This document shows positions 1 to 15,534 of a stretch of 64,000 nt of DNA, one piece after another. The notes below the pieces were generated by a model. It saw only the letters and a list, made by a program, of their open reading frames with translations, made no database searches and was not told where the DNA came from. The DNA is from Agelaius tricolor. Its lineage: Eukaryota > Chordata > Aves > Passeriformes > Icteridae. The stretch is from contig JALJCS010000029.1 of the NCBI GenBank assembly GCA_023055355.1, positions 5,270,001 through 5,334,000 on the forward strand, written 5' to 3'. Position numbers and translations under genes: made by a program. Position 1 is the first letter of the stretch. Every line of letters starts with the position of its first letter.

Positions 1-200
1 TGAGGAGCATCTCTGGAGTAACCCTGGAGCAGAGCAGCACAGCAGGCTGTACTATGGACAGGGTGCAGTGTGCTTTGCACACTTTACCACTTTGCTTAGT
101 GGGAATTACAGTGAGGAGCATCTCTGGAGTAACCCTGGAGCAGAACAGCAGGGCAAGGTGTACTCTGGACAGGGTGGAGTGTGCTTTGCACACCTCACCT
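1..200. repeat. 111-bp tandem repeat, two copies, cut by window edge
   Basis: The motif TGAGGAGCATCTCTGGAGTA occurs at position 1 and again at 112, giving a 111-bp period. Each copy continues into a GGACAGGGTG(C/G)AGTGTGCT block followed by TTTGCACAC. The array probably continues left of the window. The GGACAGGGTGGAGTGTGCT block recurs inside the LTR in HSPA8 intron 4 (about 5127-5209). Confidence 0.85.
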
Positions 201-277
201 GGCCAGGTGCAGCTGCCTTCACCTCAGGAGGCACAGCTGGTGCTCCATGACACAGAGCCCCTTACCCTTCTGCACCA

Positions 278-490
278 AATCCCAGCTCCAAACCCTTCCC
301 TTGGATGCCACCCCAAAATCCCAGCTCCAAACCCTTCCCTTGGATGCCACCCCAAAATCCCAGCTCCAAACCCTTCCCTTGGATGCCACCCCAAAATCCC
401 AGCTCCAAACCCTTCCCTTGGATGCCACCCCAAAATCCCAGCTCCAAACCCTTCCCTTGGATGCCACCCCAAAATCCCAGCTCCAATTTC
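278..490. repeat. 39-bp minisatellite, about 5 copies
   Basis: The unit contains ATCCCAGCTCCAAACCCTTC followed by CCTTGGATGCCACCCC. Five nearly perfect copies are followed by a partial one. Because 39 is divisible by three and the unit lacks stops, several frames stay open (a 13-residue repeat). I see no sign of coding use. Confidence 0.9.
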
Positions 491-2200
491 AGCCCTGAGC
501 AGGAGCAGGAGGCACAAACTGGCAGGACAGCAGCGTCCCTGCGGGGCCAGCACTGCTCCTGCTGTGGGACTGGTTCTGTGGGCTGGCTCTGGGGCACCAC
601 TGAGCCAGGGCACTGCGTCACATCCCCTCGTTTTGTCACCCCAAAGTGCCCAGGAAAAGGGACGTTGCCACCCTTATCTCAGGATGTGGCTTGCACACAG
701 GAATTATCACAGACACACACAGGGAGCAGGCTGAGGGATCTGCTCCTGCGCTGGGTTTTTAAGTGTTACCAAGAGCATTTTTGTCTAAAGTTAATCTGGG
801 AGAACCTGAAATGCTTTTTTTGTGCTGTTTTTACCCCTTTTCATGGAAGAGATCTCTCTTTTCTTTTACCCCTTTTGAGGAAGAGATCTCCACCACTGGA
901 CAGCGAAGACACAACTTTGGGAGGGGTTAAAGGGTTAAAAAGGGTAAAACCTCCATTGTGAGGGGGCTGAGCACATGGCAGGGAAAATCTTTTGCTCCTG
1001 GCACCTTTTTTCTCTATTCAGAAAAGGTAACCTTTGTTCTCTATTCAGTCTTGTGTTGTATTTTTGATAAGGGTTAATAATCCTTCCTAGCCTATGAAAA
1101 GTGAGCAGCTGTTTCTCACTCTGCCTTGCCTGTTTTCCCCTGTGCCAGAGCCTGGCCAGGACTCGGTGTTTGTGTTCCCTGCTCCCAGAGCCTCCCTGGC
1201 CTTTATTCCCTGTAAATATTGGATGTAGTCACAGCCCTGAGCGTGACCTCAGGTGATTCCCGACCTCTGCCCCGCTCCCCTCATCCCCAGGGACACCAAA
1301 ACCCTCGGTTTTCCACCATTTCCCCTCCCAAATGTCAGGAAAATTAATCCACAAACACCAGAGATTGATGTCCAAAAAGGAGACAGAGCAGTCCTGGGAC
1401 TTTATTCCAATCAAGGCAGAGGCCATGGGGCATCCCCTGGGGTCTCTCCAATTTTTGGAGGACTCAGCCTCCTTTTTATCCCAATTCCCAGCCACATTTC
1501 CCTTCTCTCTTTCCCCAATTCTGAGGAACTTGAGAGGTTCAGATTCCCTGATCCCAAAAATTCCCCTCTAACACATAACCCTTTTAATTTTCAATTCTTA
1601 CTGAATTTAGGGGTTTTTCTTCCCCGTTGTTTCTTTCACCTTTCAATGTCCAAATTAATTTAGCAGCAAACCTACAGTTTATTTGTACAAGCAAATGTCT
1701 TTTTGCATTCATCACTCAGTGGAATCCTTCCCATTGTTTCCTTTCTCTCCCAGTGCTGGTTTTATCTCTCAGCAGACCCACAGCTTGTTGGGAAAGACAA
1801 ATCCACTGTTCCTCTCACAAATAAATTAATTCATGCTGGGAGCTGCGTTACCCACACGCCAAGGGGTGACAGCCTGTCCTGGGCCTGGACTCAGGTTCCT
1901 GATGGATGGGAATATTTAGGACTAATTATAAAACGTGGAGATGCTGAAATGGCTTTCTCTCTGTGGAATAAGCAGCTCCAGTGGCTAAAACACCCCAAAC
2001 ACGGCTTCCTCTGGGAGAAAGCCCGCGGGGTGAAGCGGGGAACGCCTGTGCCGTGCAGGAGGGAACATGGAGGACGCAGATTATTGTACTCAGGGGATTT
2101 GCTGAGCACACGCTGCGGGAAACGCCCGGCGATAGCTGCGGCTACGAGATCGGGGAACGCCGCCGTTCCTGAGGGGAAGGAGGGACCTCATCGGGCACAG
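491..2200. other. Upstream flank of HSPA8, no gene recognised
   Basis: This is mixed-composition DNA with short open frames only. No exon with plausible splice sites and recognisable protein similarity is visible. AT-rich stretches at about 760-1080 and 1600-1830 give way to rising GC content from about 2000 into the HSPA8 CpG island. The mammalian neighbour on this side, CLMP, is not visible. Confidence 0.5.
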
Positions 2201-2293
2201 GGGGATCCTGGGGGCTGCGCCCAGGCTCGCCCCTCATGGCGCCGCCATCTTGCGCTTCCCCTTCCCCGCCGCTCTCCTTCCCCACCGCCCTCT

Positions 2294-2390
2294 ATGCAAA
2301 TCACCCACCATTCCCGCGCGCCGATTGGCTCCTCCTGCCCCATTGCGAAATATGCAAATAAAGACCTGGCGCGCCGCGCGGCGATTGGCT
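2294..2390 (+). promoter_or_regulatory. Duplicated octamer plus CCAAT-box module
   Basis: ATGCAAAT octamers lie at 2294-2301 and 2352-2359. Each is followed about 30 bp later by an inverted CCAAT box (ATTGG) at 2324-2328 and 2384-2388. The CCAAT flanks are nearly the same in both copies (CGATTGGCT). By established motif knowledge these would bind POU-family factors and NF-Y; binding is inferred. Confidence 0.6.
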
Positions 2391-2455
2391 GAAAAGCCCG
2401 CCAGCTCCCCGCACCACGCCTTCCGCTTGTGTCGTCACCAGCAATGTGGGCTCTG

Positions 2456-2634
2456 ATTGGTCAAAGTGCGAGGAAAGGCGCGCCCACCGCGGGGTTTGGG
2501 GGGGCGCGGGGAAAGCGCATGAAGGTTCGAGAACGCGGGGCCGGCCGGCGCGCAACGCCCCCTTCCGGCGCGCGTCACGCGCGACAGAGACCAATCACTG
2601 ACGGGCAGAGGGGAGGGATCCACGCGCTGATTGG
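2456..2634 (+). promoter_or_regulatory. Additional CCAAT boxes of the HSPA8 promoter
   Basis: ATTGG at 2456-2460, CCAAT at 2591-2595 and ATTGG at 2630-2634 bring the CCAAT boxes within 370 bp of the TATA box to five. NF-Y sites in such numbers are typical of HSP70-family promoters. Confidence 0.65.
2521..2533 (+). promoter_or_regulatory. Distal heat-shock element
   Basis: GAA (2521-2523), GG, TTC (2526-2528), GA, GAA (2531-2533) forms three perfect inverted nGAAn units. This is the minimal trimeric HSF1 site. It lies about 150 bp upstream of the TATA box. Confidence 0.8.
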
Positions 2635-2661
2635 TCAGAGCCGCGCGAGGGAGGCGTGGCC

Positions 2662-2674
2662 TTCTGGAAGGTTC
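2662..2674 (+). promoter_or_regulatory. Proximal heat-shock element
   Basis: TTC (2662-2664), TG, GAA (2667-2669), GG, TTC (2672-2674) is a perfect three-unit HSE that ends 8 bp before the TATA box. Hsc70 is largely constitutive in vertebrates. Two perfect HSEs suggest this copy keeps some heat inducibility, which is an inference. Confidence 0.85.
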
Positions 2675-2682
2675 TGGGCGGG

Positions 2683-2690
2683 TATAAAAA
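2683..2690 (+). promoter_or_regulatory. TATA box of HSPA8
   Basis: TATAAAAA in a GC-rich context, immediately after the proximal HSE. A start site near 2712 is expected from the usual 28-31 bp spacing. Confidence 0.85.
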
Positions 2691-2711
2691 GGCAGCGCGG
2701 CGGTCGCGGGG

Positions 2712-2780
2712 CATTGAGCGAGCCGGAGCCAAGCTAAAAGGCTGCCCAGTGTGTGAACGAGAGACCGGGCCGGACTGCGG
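2712..2780 (+). other. HSPA8: HSPA8 non-coding exon 1 (5'UTR)
   Basis: The exon runs from the predicted start site near 2712 to a donor at 2781 (CTGCGG|GTAACG). Exon 2 begins at 3836 after TTTTTCAG and carries only ACAAG before the ATG. A short untranslated first exon is the known HSPA8 layout. The exact 5' end is estimated from the TATA position. Confidence 0.65.
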
Positions 2781-3835
2781 GTAACGGGGCTGGGGGGGCA
2801 CCACGCGGCACGGGAGGGGCGAGCGGGGACGCGGTTGCCTTCGGATGGCGTAGGGCGGGTGCCGGAGGCAACTTTGGGGTGCCCTGGAAACGGCGGAGGG
2901 CCCTCCCGGGCGATTTTATGTCCTCAGGAACCGTTGTGCTGCGGGGATAGGGAGGGAATAGCGACTACTGACCTATTTTGGGCTGCTGGGTTTTTTTTTT
3001 TTTAAATCCTGCTCTTTCCACGTTTATCTCTTTAATGCGGTTTGCCGCGGGAGGGGGAGGAGCGGGGACTCCGCTTTATTTCCCCCCGCCCCCCCCCATC
3101 CTTTTAGGTTCTGCTGAGACGGGGGAGGGGAGAAAAGGGGAGGGCTCCGGGAGCCGCAGCGCCCATCTTACCTCGCTGGGGGGCGGCCTGGGGCGGTGCC
3201 GGGGCATAGCGGGTGCTGCAGCGCCCGGGGGTGGAGAACGGCCACGTGTGGGATCCGGAGGGGACGGCTCCAAGGGGGGGTCGGTGTCTCATGGGGCTGC
3301 GGCTGTGCTGGCACACGCGGCCCGCCCGGCGGGGACTCCATTTCCCGGCAGCCCTTGGACACGCCCCGTCGCCACCGTCACGTTGCGCGGGCGGCGCGGG
3401 GCACGCTGGGAGTTGGAGTCTCTCGTCACGTGGTGCGGGGGACGCCAAGCGGCGGAGGCGGGGAATGCACCCGGTGTGCGCGGCTGGGCCCACGTGGGAT
3501 AACGGGGCTGCAGTTCCGGTATCACCCGGAGCTCAAAACGGGTCAGACCGGAAAGGATCCGGTTACAGCCCCTTGCAATGGGTCACAGTCCACTAGAACA
3601 GGCTGCTCTCAACCCCACCAGCCTGCCCTTAAGCATTAAAAAAAAAAAAAAAAAAATTGCCACAATTTTTCTATACAAGCTATATTAGCTTCACTTTTAA
3701 TTAAAATACTCTTACCTTACCTTTTATTTTATCCCCATCTATCCTGCCCTTAAACATTATAAAAAAGACAATTTCTCTGGTCAAGTTTCAACTTCACTTT
3801 TAACTAAACTATTCTTCTTTTTCCTGCTTTTTCAG
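2781..3835 (+). other. HSPA8 intron 1
   Basis: The first 780 bp are CpG-rich and contain ZNF143-like motifs and CACGTG boxes. The rest is AT-rich, with an A-run at 3637-3655. The last 220 bp contain two diverged copies of one segment. It starts CCTGCCCTTAA at about 3622 and 3745 and reaches CTTCACTTTTAA near 3689 and 3793, so the pre-acceptor region appears tandemly duplicated. Confidence 0.75.
3243..3496. promoter_or_regulatory. Promoter-like motif cluster in HSPA8 intron 1
   Basis: Two sequences similar to the ZNF143 promoter motif (ACTACAATTCCCAGCATGC) lie in opposite orientation: ACTCCATTTCCCGGCAGCC from 3335 on + and ACTCCAACTCCCAGCGTGC at 3401-3419 on -. Three CACGTG E-boxes lie at 3243-3248, 3427-3432 and 3491-3496; the middle one reads GTCACGTGG. 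The cluster may be an alternative or antisense promoter; that is inferred from motif content. Confidence 0.45.
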
Positions 3836-3840
3836 ACAAG

Positions 3841-8698
<4,858 letters not shown>

Positions 8699-9030
8699 GG
8701 ACGCTGGGAGATGCATTCCACTGGCAGTTGGTGTTGGAGGAGACCCCCAGTCTGGGGGTTTGGAGTGAAGGACCCAATCCTGTAGGCACATCTGGGTTTA
8801 TTTTGCCAGATTAATAACTCCATAACTGAGCTGCTGTAAAAAAAAAAGAAAAGAGGAAAAAAAAATATTAAAAACGGAACAAAACCATTTTTTTTCTTTT
8901 CTGGGCATTTTAAATACTTGAAAGTGTGCGCAGGTGGGAGATGAAAACCATTGCACTTTACAGTACTGTAAATGAGTGGGAATGCAATTCATGTCCTAAA
9001 GAATAAAAACTATTTAATGGGCATCACACT
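8699..9030 (+). terminator. HSPA8 3'UTR and polyadenylation signals
   Basis: AATAAA occurs at 9002-9007 and a second at 9070-9075. The first, after about 300 nt of AT-rich 3'UTR, is the likelier signal. Cleavage would fall near 9020-9030. Confidence 0.75.
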
Positions 9031-9235
9031 GTCTCTGCCTTCACTTGTTTGTACCAGCTGACCAGTGCAAATAAAAGGAAAAAAATCCCTAAATACAAAT
9101 AATTGATGCTGAGCTGAGCATGATGCATGTGGGTATTGCAGTGGGAAAAGGGGTTTGGAACCAGGTGTGCTGCTCGAGCATTTGGGGGCTGGGTGGATTT
9201 TTAAAAGGGCATTACTGACCTGTGGCAGGAGCTCT

Positions 9236-9285
9236 CAGAATTAACCAGGTTGGAAAAGACCTTTGAGATCAAGGCCAACCTAGGA
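9236..9285. mobile_element. CR1 LINE 3' fragment
   Basis: AGGTTGGAAAAGACCTTTGA and the following GATCAAGGCCAACCT match the conserved 3' region of avian CR1 elements as I know it. It is short and 5'-truncated, as CR1 copies usually are. Confidence 0.7.
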
Positions 9286-9624
9286 ATTGCATCCTGCAAG
9301 TACAAGAATAACTGAATAATTAGCTTTTCTTGAAGGAGTTACTTCAGTATCTCAATTTGTTGGATGAGGCAGGTGACTGGAGGTAGAGAATTCACTGGCC
9401 AGGGAGAGGTCTTTGGGTGATATTTTCAGCAATACCTGGCTAAAATAATAGCTATTGCAAAAACTATTACTCGTAATATTTTACTAATATATTTTATGCA
9501 AATATTTAATGAAAATTTTTACATAATTTTTTATGGCAAAACTCCATTGGCTGTATGTGCAAATGTGTTTATTTAGTACCAGTGGAGGAGCAATTAATTT
9601 GCAGCTAAAATCAGAACATTCCTA

Positions 9625-9672
9625 GAGCAGTAGCAGTTGGAAGGAACCTTGGGAGAGATGATCCAGTCAGGC
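9625..9672. mobile_element. Possible degraded CR1 fragment
   Basis: AGTTGGAAGGAACCTTGGGA followed by GATGATCCAGTC resembles the same CR1 3' motif as at 9236, with more divergence. Confidence 0.45.
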
Positions 9673-9679
9673 TGAAAAA

Positions 9680-10560
9680 TATTTTGTCTTAGAGACCCTG
9701 TCAAACGGCCCCTGTGGGGCAGTGCAGTGATTTCCATCCCTGAGCCATCCCTGAGTCCTGCCCCAAGATCCCAATCCTCCTCTCAAACCCTGATCCTCCA
9801 AGTTCCAAATGTTTTCTTTTTTTTTGTGCTGTGCCAGAGCTGGGTGGCACCTGAGCACGGTAGGTTGACGTGAAAATTTATTGGGGAAAATTAAAACTCT
9901 TAACCACGGAATTCTTTCCCTGCTTCAGGGTTCAGCCTTTCCTCGGCAAGCTGGGATCCAGAACATTCCAGTGTCCCCTTCCTTCCCCTTCCCCAGCTCC
10001 ATGATCCCCACCATGCTCTGGGACATTCCCGGGCTGATTTGGGGTCAGAACCACCCCTGGGTGCTCATCCCTGTTCTACCCCAAACACCTCTGGGGAAAT
10101 CCACCTGTCCCATCCCAATCCAGGTGCCTTTGGCCCGGGACAGACTGGAATGGTGTCCTTGGTGTCCCCACACTGCACTGCCAGCTCTGAGACCCCCCCT
10201 AATAATAACCAGGGAATAATGAAAAATTAATTAATCGCATAAAACTGAGGTGGAAATTAGAAGGATTTAAATAAATTGTAATTTGGGGATACTGCTGGTA
10301 CTGCTGGTGCTGGGCCACCAGATAGCAGCACCTGCCCATGGAATCACAGAGGTCCCTTTTTTTGGGACTTATGTGGGTCCCTTTTTTTGGTTGTCCATCA
10401 GGGTTTGGATTGCATCACCCCCAATTATTTATGGTGTTTAATCTAATTAATTATAAATATAATCCAGAGCAGCACCTCCTATTAATTGTGTACAAGGTTT
10501 TTTGTTGCCTTGAGGGCCATGAAATCAGGTTTGGAAAGTGGTGGTGGTGGTTTAGGGTAT
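9680..10560. other. Non-repetitive intergenic stretch
   Basis: Only short open frames occur, and none resembles a protein I recognise. AT-rich at 10200-10290 and 10430-10490. Confidence 0.5.
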
Positions 10561-10565
10561 TGAGT

Positions 10566-11697
10566 GTGTGTTTATTCTTAATCCTGCACCTAACAAGGAA
10601 TGGATTTATTCCTAATCCTGTACCTAACAAAGTCTGGGTTTATACTTAATCCTGTACCTAACAAGCCGTGGATTTATTCCTAGTCCTGTACCTAACAAGG
10701 TGTGGGTTTATTCCTAATCCTGTACCTAACAAAGTCTGTGTTTTGCCTATTCCTGTACCTAACAAGGCTTGGGTTTACACCTAGTCCTGGTACCTAACAA
10801 GGCCTGGGTTTATTCCTAATCCTGTACCTAACAAGGCTCGGGTTTTACCTATTCCTGCTCCTATCAAAGAATAGATTTACTCCTAATCCTGTACCTAACA
10901 AAGTCTGGGTTTATATTTAATCCTGTACCTAACAAGGCGTGGATTTATTCCTAATCCTGTACCTAACAAGGTCTGGGTTTATTTCTAATCCTGGTACCTA
11001 ATAAAGTGTGGGTTTTACCTAGTCCTGGTACCTAACAAGGCATGGGCTTATTCCTGTGCCTGTACCTAACAAGGCATTGGTCTATTCCTAATCCTGTACC
11101 TAATAAAGTGTGGGTTTATTCCTAATCCTGTACCTAACAAGGCGTGGGTTTTACCTAATCCTGCTCCTATCAAGGAATGGATTTATTCCTTATCCTGTAC
11201 CTAACAAAGTCTGGGTTTATTCCTAATCTTGTACCTAATAAAGTGTGGGTTTTGCCTATTCCTGTACCTAACAAGGCTTGGGTTTACACCTAGTCCTGGT
11301 ACCTAATAAGGTGTGGGTTTATTCCCGTGCCTGTACCTAACAAGGTTTGGGTTTCTTCCTAATCCTGTACCTAACAAGGCGTGGATTTATTCCTAATCCT
11401 GTACCTAACAAGGTTTGGGTTTCTTCCTAATCCTGTACCTAACAAGGCGTGGATTTATTCCTAATCCTGGTACCTAACAAAGTCTGGGTTTATACCTAAT
11501 CCTGGTACCTAATCAAGTGTGAGTTTATTCCTAATCCTGTACCTAACAAAGTCTGTGTTTTGCCTATCCCTGTACCTTACAAGGTGTGGGTTTACACCTA
11601 GTCCTGGTACCTACCTGGGTTTATTCCTGTTCCTGTACCTACAAGGCCTGGGTTTATTCCTTTTCCTGTACCTAACAAAGCCTGGGTTTATTCCCCG
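10566..11697. repeat. 34-bp minisatellite, about 33 copies
   Basis: The unit is built from CCTGTACCTAACAAGG followed by TGGGTTTATTCCTAAT. Variants replace TTATTCC with TTTTGCC or TTACACC, and several copies carry an extra G (CTGGTACC). The array fills the whole stretch. Confidence 0.95.
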
Positions 11698-11728
11698 CTC
11701 TTTTCCCAGCACACACAGGCGCTCAGCA

Positions 11729-11765
11729 CCCTCCTCCTCCTCCTCCTCCTCCTCCTCCTCCTCCC
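11729..11765. repeat. (CCT)n microsatellite
   Basis: Pure CTC/CCT triplets, about 12 copies, directly after the 34-bp array. Confidence 0.9.
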
Positions 11766-11929
11766 TGCTCTTCCTCCACGCTCCCTCATCACCACCATCC
11801 CCTCCCTGCGGGTTTCCCACCAGTGCCTGCCTCTCTTCCCAGGAATGATTTCCCACCGGGCAGCAGGGCTGATTTCACTCATCAAATCTCCCTGCAATCT
11901 TCCCACATGAAATGTTTGCCCGGCCCCAC

Positions 11930-12430
11930 AAAGCACACCGAGTGTTAACGTGTCACAAGCTGCCTGCAGACAGCATTAGGCTGTAATTTGAAAGTGAGTG
12001 AAGTGATAATGCCACGCTCCCTGCTTTTGTGAGCCTGCATTAATGCAGCTCTGCCAGCACCAGGCATCGACTGCCACTAATAGCGTGAGGGAGGGTGGCA
12101 AAATTGGGGCTGATGCAGGAAATAAAGGGTATTGACCAGCCCACTGCAGTGCCACAGCGGCCTTTAATCTATTACTGCCCTTGATGGGGGTGTTTTAATG
12201 CAGCTTTAGTGTCAATCACATTTGCAGTCCCCACTCTGCCTGCTGGGAGCTGGGCTCAGGCTGTGCCTCAGAGCTCATGGCTATTGATCGTGGCCAGGCT
12301 CAGGGCTCTGGGTTATAATTATTTCATTAAACCGTTTAATGGTTATCAAATATGAACCCCTCTCCTGTTCCATTTAGGAATTATTGCAATTGTTAATCCA
12401 TGTCAAGCTTATTTTAGTGAAATTGGTTGA
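11930..12430. promoter_or_regulatory. Candidate conserved non-coding element
   Basis: This is a complex, non-repetitive island between arrays. It has balanced composition, homeodomain-type cores and palindromes (GTGTTAACGTGTC, TGCATTAATGCAG, TTTCATTAAACCGTTTAATGG). Resistance to the repeat invasion around it and the motif content suggest selection. That is an inference without alignment. Confidence 0.35.
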
Positions 12431-14030
12431 TGCTCCCAAGTGCTCGCTGTGCCCCTGCCTGTGGATTGATCCCAGGAGAGCCCCTCTCCCGTGGCTCCCG
12501 CTGGGATTTGGGCTTGGATCCCAGTGATCCTGCATTAAACATCATCCCAAACAACAACAGGCACAGCCTGGTCCCCTCTCAGAGCTGATTTTTGGTGGGG
12601 TCACAGTGGAGGAGACGCTGGGGCTCTTTCCTTACACCAGAACCTGGAGGAACAGGTTGGAGCCAGGGCTGGATTTGGGGAAAGGTTCCTCCCCCAGAGG
12701 GAACGGGCACGGCCCCGAGGCTGCCCGAGCTCCAGGGATGTCTGGGTTCTCTGGGGTTGTTCTGGTGTCTGTGCATGGCCAGGGGTTGGATTCAACCCTT
12801 GTGGGTCCCTCCCAGTTTAGGATATTTTGTGACTCTTTGGGAGCACATTCCGTGCCTCAGTTTCCCATGGAATCGCACTTTCTTCATTCTTCTGGGGTTT
12901 AGGGATGAAGAGGGCAAATTGTGACCAAAATCCTCCTCTTTTTCAGACAGGCTGTTCATGCCTGTAAAGGAGGGAGAAAATTCCCCTTCCAAAGTGCTCT
13001 TGAATCCTTCCTGAGAACACAAACAATTCTGATGTTTTTCCCTTAGAACCTTCATGAGAACACAAACAATTCTGATGTTTTTCCCTTAGAACCAGAGCGT
13101 GGCTGCATCCCAGCTGCTCCCAAATGCCTGAGGCAGCTTTCAGAGCACAGGAGCTTTTCCCTCTTCCCAAGGTGTTTTATTCTCCACATGAGCACCTTGA
13201 ACTGGTGTGTTCATGGTTCAAGGGGAGTTTGGGGGCTCCTCTTGGTTCCTCACCCTCCAGAAGTTCAAGAGTTGCTCCTGGCGTGAACTTTGTGGGGTTT
13301 GGGCTTGGTTTTTAATGTTAAAGTGAATCGTGAGTTCCTCTCCACCTCACTTTTCCTCCTCATGACGCCAGGGTTTAATTCCTGGAACTGGGAAACCCCA
13401 GAGGAGCTGTGGGAGTGCCAGGGACTCTCATCAGCTGCCCCAGGGCACCCTCCTGCCCTTTCTCCCAGCCCAAATCACACAGAGGGATAAAAACTCAACG
13501 AGCCCAGGTGTGGGGAGCCTTTGGAATGCATTTGTATTCCAGATCCATTGGAGCCTGTATTCCTTGGCACCTTTCCACGAGAGCCCTGGATGCTCTGGAA
13601 GAAGCTACATCTTAATTTGAACAAAGTGATTCCAGTTTCTGTGGGCAGGCAGTGCAGTTCCTGCAGAGTCCTTTATCAGTATTCTGTGCTGCCTCCTGGC
13701 AGCTGCTCATTTGCTGTTGCCTCAACCTGTGCTGACCTCATTTTCTCTCACAGAGCAGTGAAGGATTTGGTAAAAATTAGTTATATTAGTGGCTCCCGAT
13801 CCAGCCAGTTTATTTGTGATATGACAAATATTTCAGCCATTAGGATCTTTCCATCTCTTAGCAGCTTAAATGCACTCACTTATATTCCAAATCACTGCTT
13901 AATTTAAAAGCCTATTTGTGCAGATTGGCTCAGGCAGGGAAAAAAACCTGCGGAACACTCACCCCTCCAAAGAGGGCTGTGGGATTGGATCCCCACTCCA
14001 TAACTTCACAGAGCCTCTAATCACTGTGAG
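12430..14030. other. Intergenic stretch without a recognised gene
   Basis: Only short frames. A duplication of about 50 bp is visible at 13006-13090, where ACACAAACAATTCTGATGTT occurs twice. The segment 13770-13910 is AT-rich and contains several ATTA/TAAT cores. Confidence 0.5.
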
Positions 14031-14036
14031 CACGTC

Positions 14037-14768
14037 AGGAGCACAGCAATTCCATGGAGGGAGGGTGGGAACACAGAAATTCTATGGAGGAAGAGCAGGA
14101 ACACAGAAATTCCATGGAAGGAACACAGCAATTCCATGGAGGGAAGGTGGGAACACAGCAATTCCACAGAGAGAGGGCGGGAACACAGAAATTCCATGGA
14201 GAGAGGGTGGGAACACAGCAATTCCATGGAGAGAGGGTGGGAACACAGCAATTACATGGAGGGAGGAAGGGAACACACTAAGTCCATGGAGGGAGAGGGG
14301 GAACACAGCAATTCCATGGAGGAACACAGCAATTCCATGGAGGAAGAGCAGGAGCACAGCAATTCCATGGAGGGAGGGCAGGAACACAGCAATTCCATGG
14401 AGGGAGAGCAGGAACACAGCAATTCCATGGAGGGAGGGCGGGAGCACAGCAATTCCATGGAGGGAGGAAGGGAACACAGCAAGTCCATGGAGGGAGGGTG
14501 GGAACACAGAAATTCCATGGAGGGAGAGTGGGAGCACAGCAATTCCATGGAGGGAGAGCAGGAACACAGCAATTCCATGGAGGGAGAGCAGGAACACAGC
14601 AATTCCATGGAGGGAGAGCAGGAGCACAGCAATTCCATGGAGGGAGGGTGGGAACACAGCAATTCCATGGAGGGAGAGTGGGAATGCAGCAATTCCATGG
14701 AGGGAGGGTGGGAACACAGCAGTTCCATGGAGGAAGGGTGGGAACACAGCAGTTCCATGGAGAGAGGG
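14037..14768. repeat. 30-bp minisatellite, about 24 copies
   Basis: The unit contains AACACAGCAATTCCATGGAG followed by GGAGGGTGGG or close variants. The 30-bp period gives open frames of up to 326 codons on + and about 220 on -, all built from a ten-residue repeat. No promoter, splice site or flanking unique coding sequence supports translation. Confidence 0.95.
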
Positions 14769-14769
14769 G

Positions 14770-15530
14770 GGCAGGAGCTGGGGCTGCAGGCCATGGGTGG
14801 ACGTTGCTGCCTCCCCTGCTGGCTGTGCCTCAGTTTCCCCTCCTGATGCCCTGGGAAGGAGGCTGGACAGAGTTAAAGAATCAAACAGACATTTATGAAA
14901 GGACCTCTGTGCAAACCCAGGGCACTGGGAATGTTTCTGTGTCTGCTCTGGGGTGCCCCAGGGCAGCCCTGACTCTGACCCTCATCCATGGAGAAAGTTT
15001 CCTAAAGACTTCAGGATAGACTGGAACCCACAAAAGTGTGAAATGGATTACAGAGAGCAGTGCAGGTGCATCACTGGTGAGAAATTGAGGATTTGGGGTT
15101 TTTAGTGTGCTGTGGATGGCAGCAAGATGGAGGGCACAGGGGCTGTCCTGGGTTTCTCCTTCATGCTGCTTCTTCCTTCTTCTCCATGGGTTTGGGGGGC
15201 ATTTTGTAATTGGGCAGGAAAGTCCCCACTGGGGGCTCTGTGGGATCAGTTATTGGGTTAAAAGGGAAAATAATCCAGGTGTCAGCTCTTAATTGGAGGG
15301 TTTAGTCTTAAAAGACCTTGGAACAGGAGATTGTGGCCATTTTGTGCCTTGCTGCAGAACTCATGGTTGTGAGGCTGTTTCACTGATAAGAAATAATAAA
15401 TAAACACCTGAGTCTGAACATGAACCAGTGCCTCAAGTGCCTTCAATCCACACCCAGAGAAACCCACAGCTGGAACTGCCACAGACCTCAATAGATGCAC
15501 CTTGGGCAGCACAAGAGCCCAGCCAGGGCT
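14770..15530. other. Intergenic stretch, nothing recognised
   Basis: Unique sequence with no supported gene or RNA. Confidence 0.5.
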
Positions 15531-15534
15531 GCAC

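Larger units (their letters stand above)
2200..3560. promoter_or_regulatory. CpG island over HSPA8 promoter, exon 1 and start of intron 1
   Basis: GC content and CpG density rise sharply from about 2200 and fall away after about 3560. The island holds the HSPA8 core promoter, non-coding exon 1 and the first 780 bp of intron 1. This fits a constitutively expressed housekeeping chaperone. The intronic half has its own promoter-like motifs. Confidence 0.8.

Noticed and set aside
54..961. Overlapping open frames of about 220 codons at the left edge
   Set aside because: They run through the 111-bp and 39-bp repeats in several frames at once, with no recognisable protein or splice structure.
13918..14898. 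A 326-codon frame of ten-residue repeats, with matching long frames on -
   Set aside because: The 30-bp minisatellite has a period divisible by three and no stop codons, so multiple frames stay open at once. This is a repeat property, not coding evidence.
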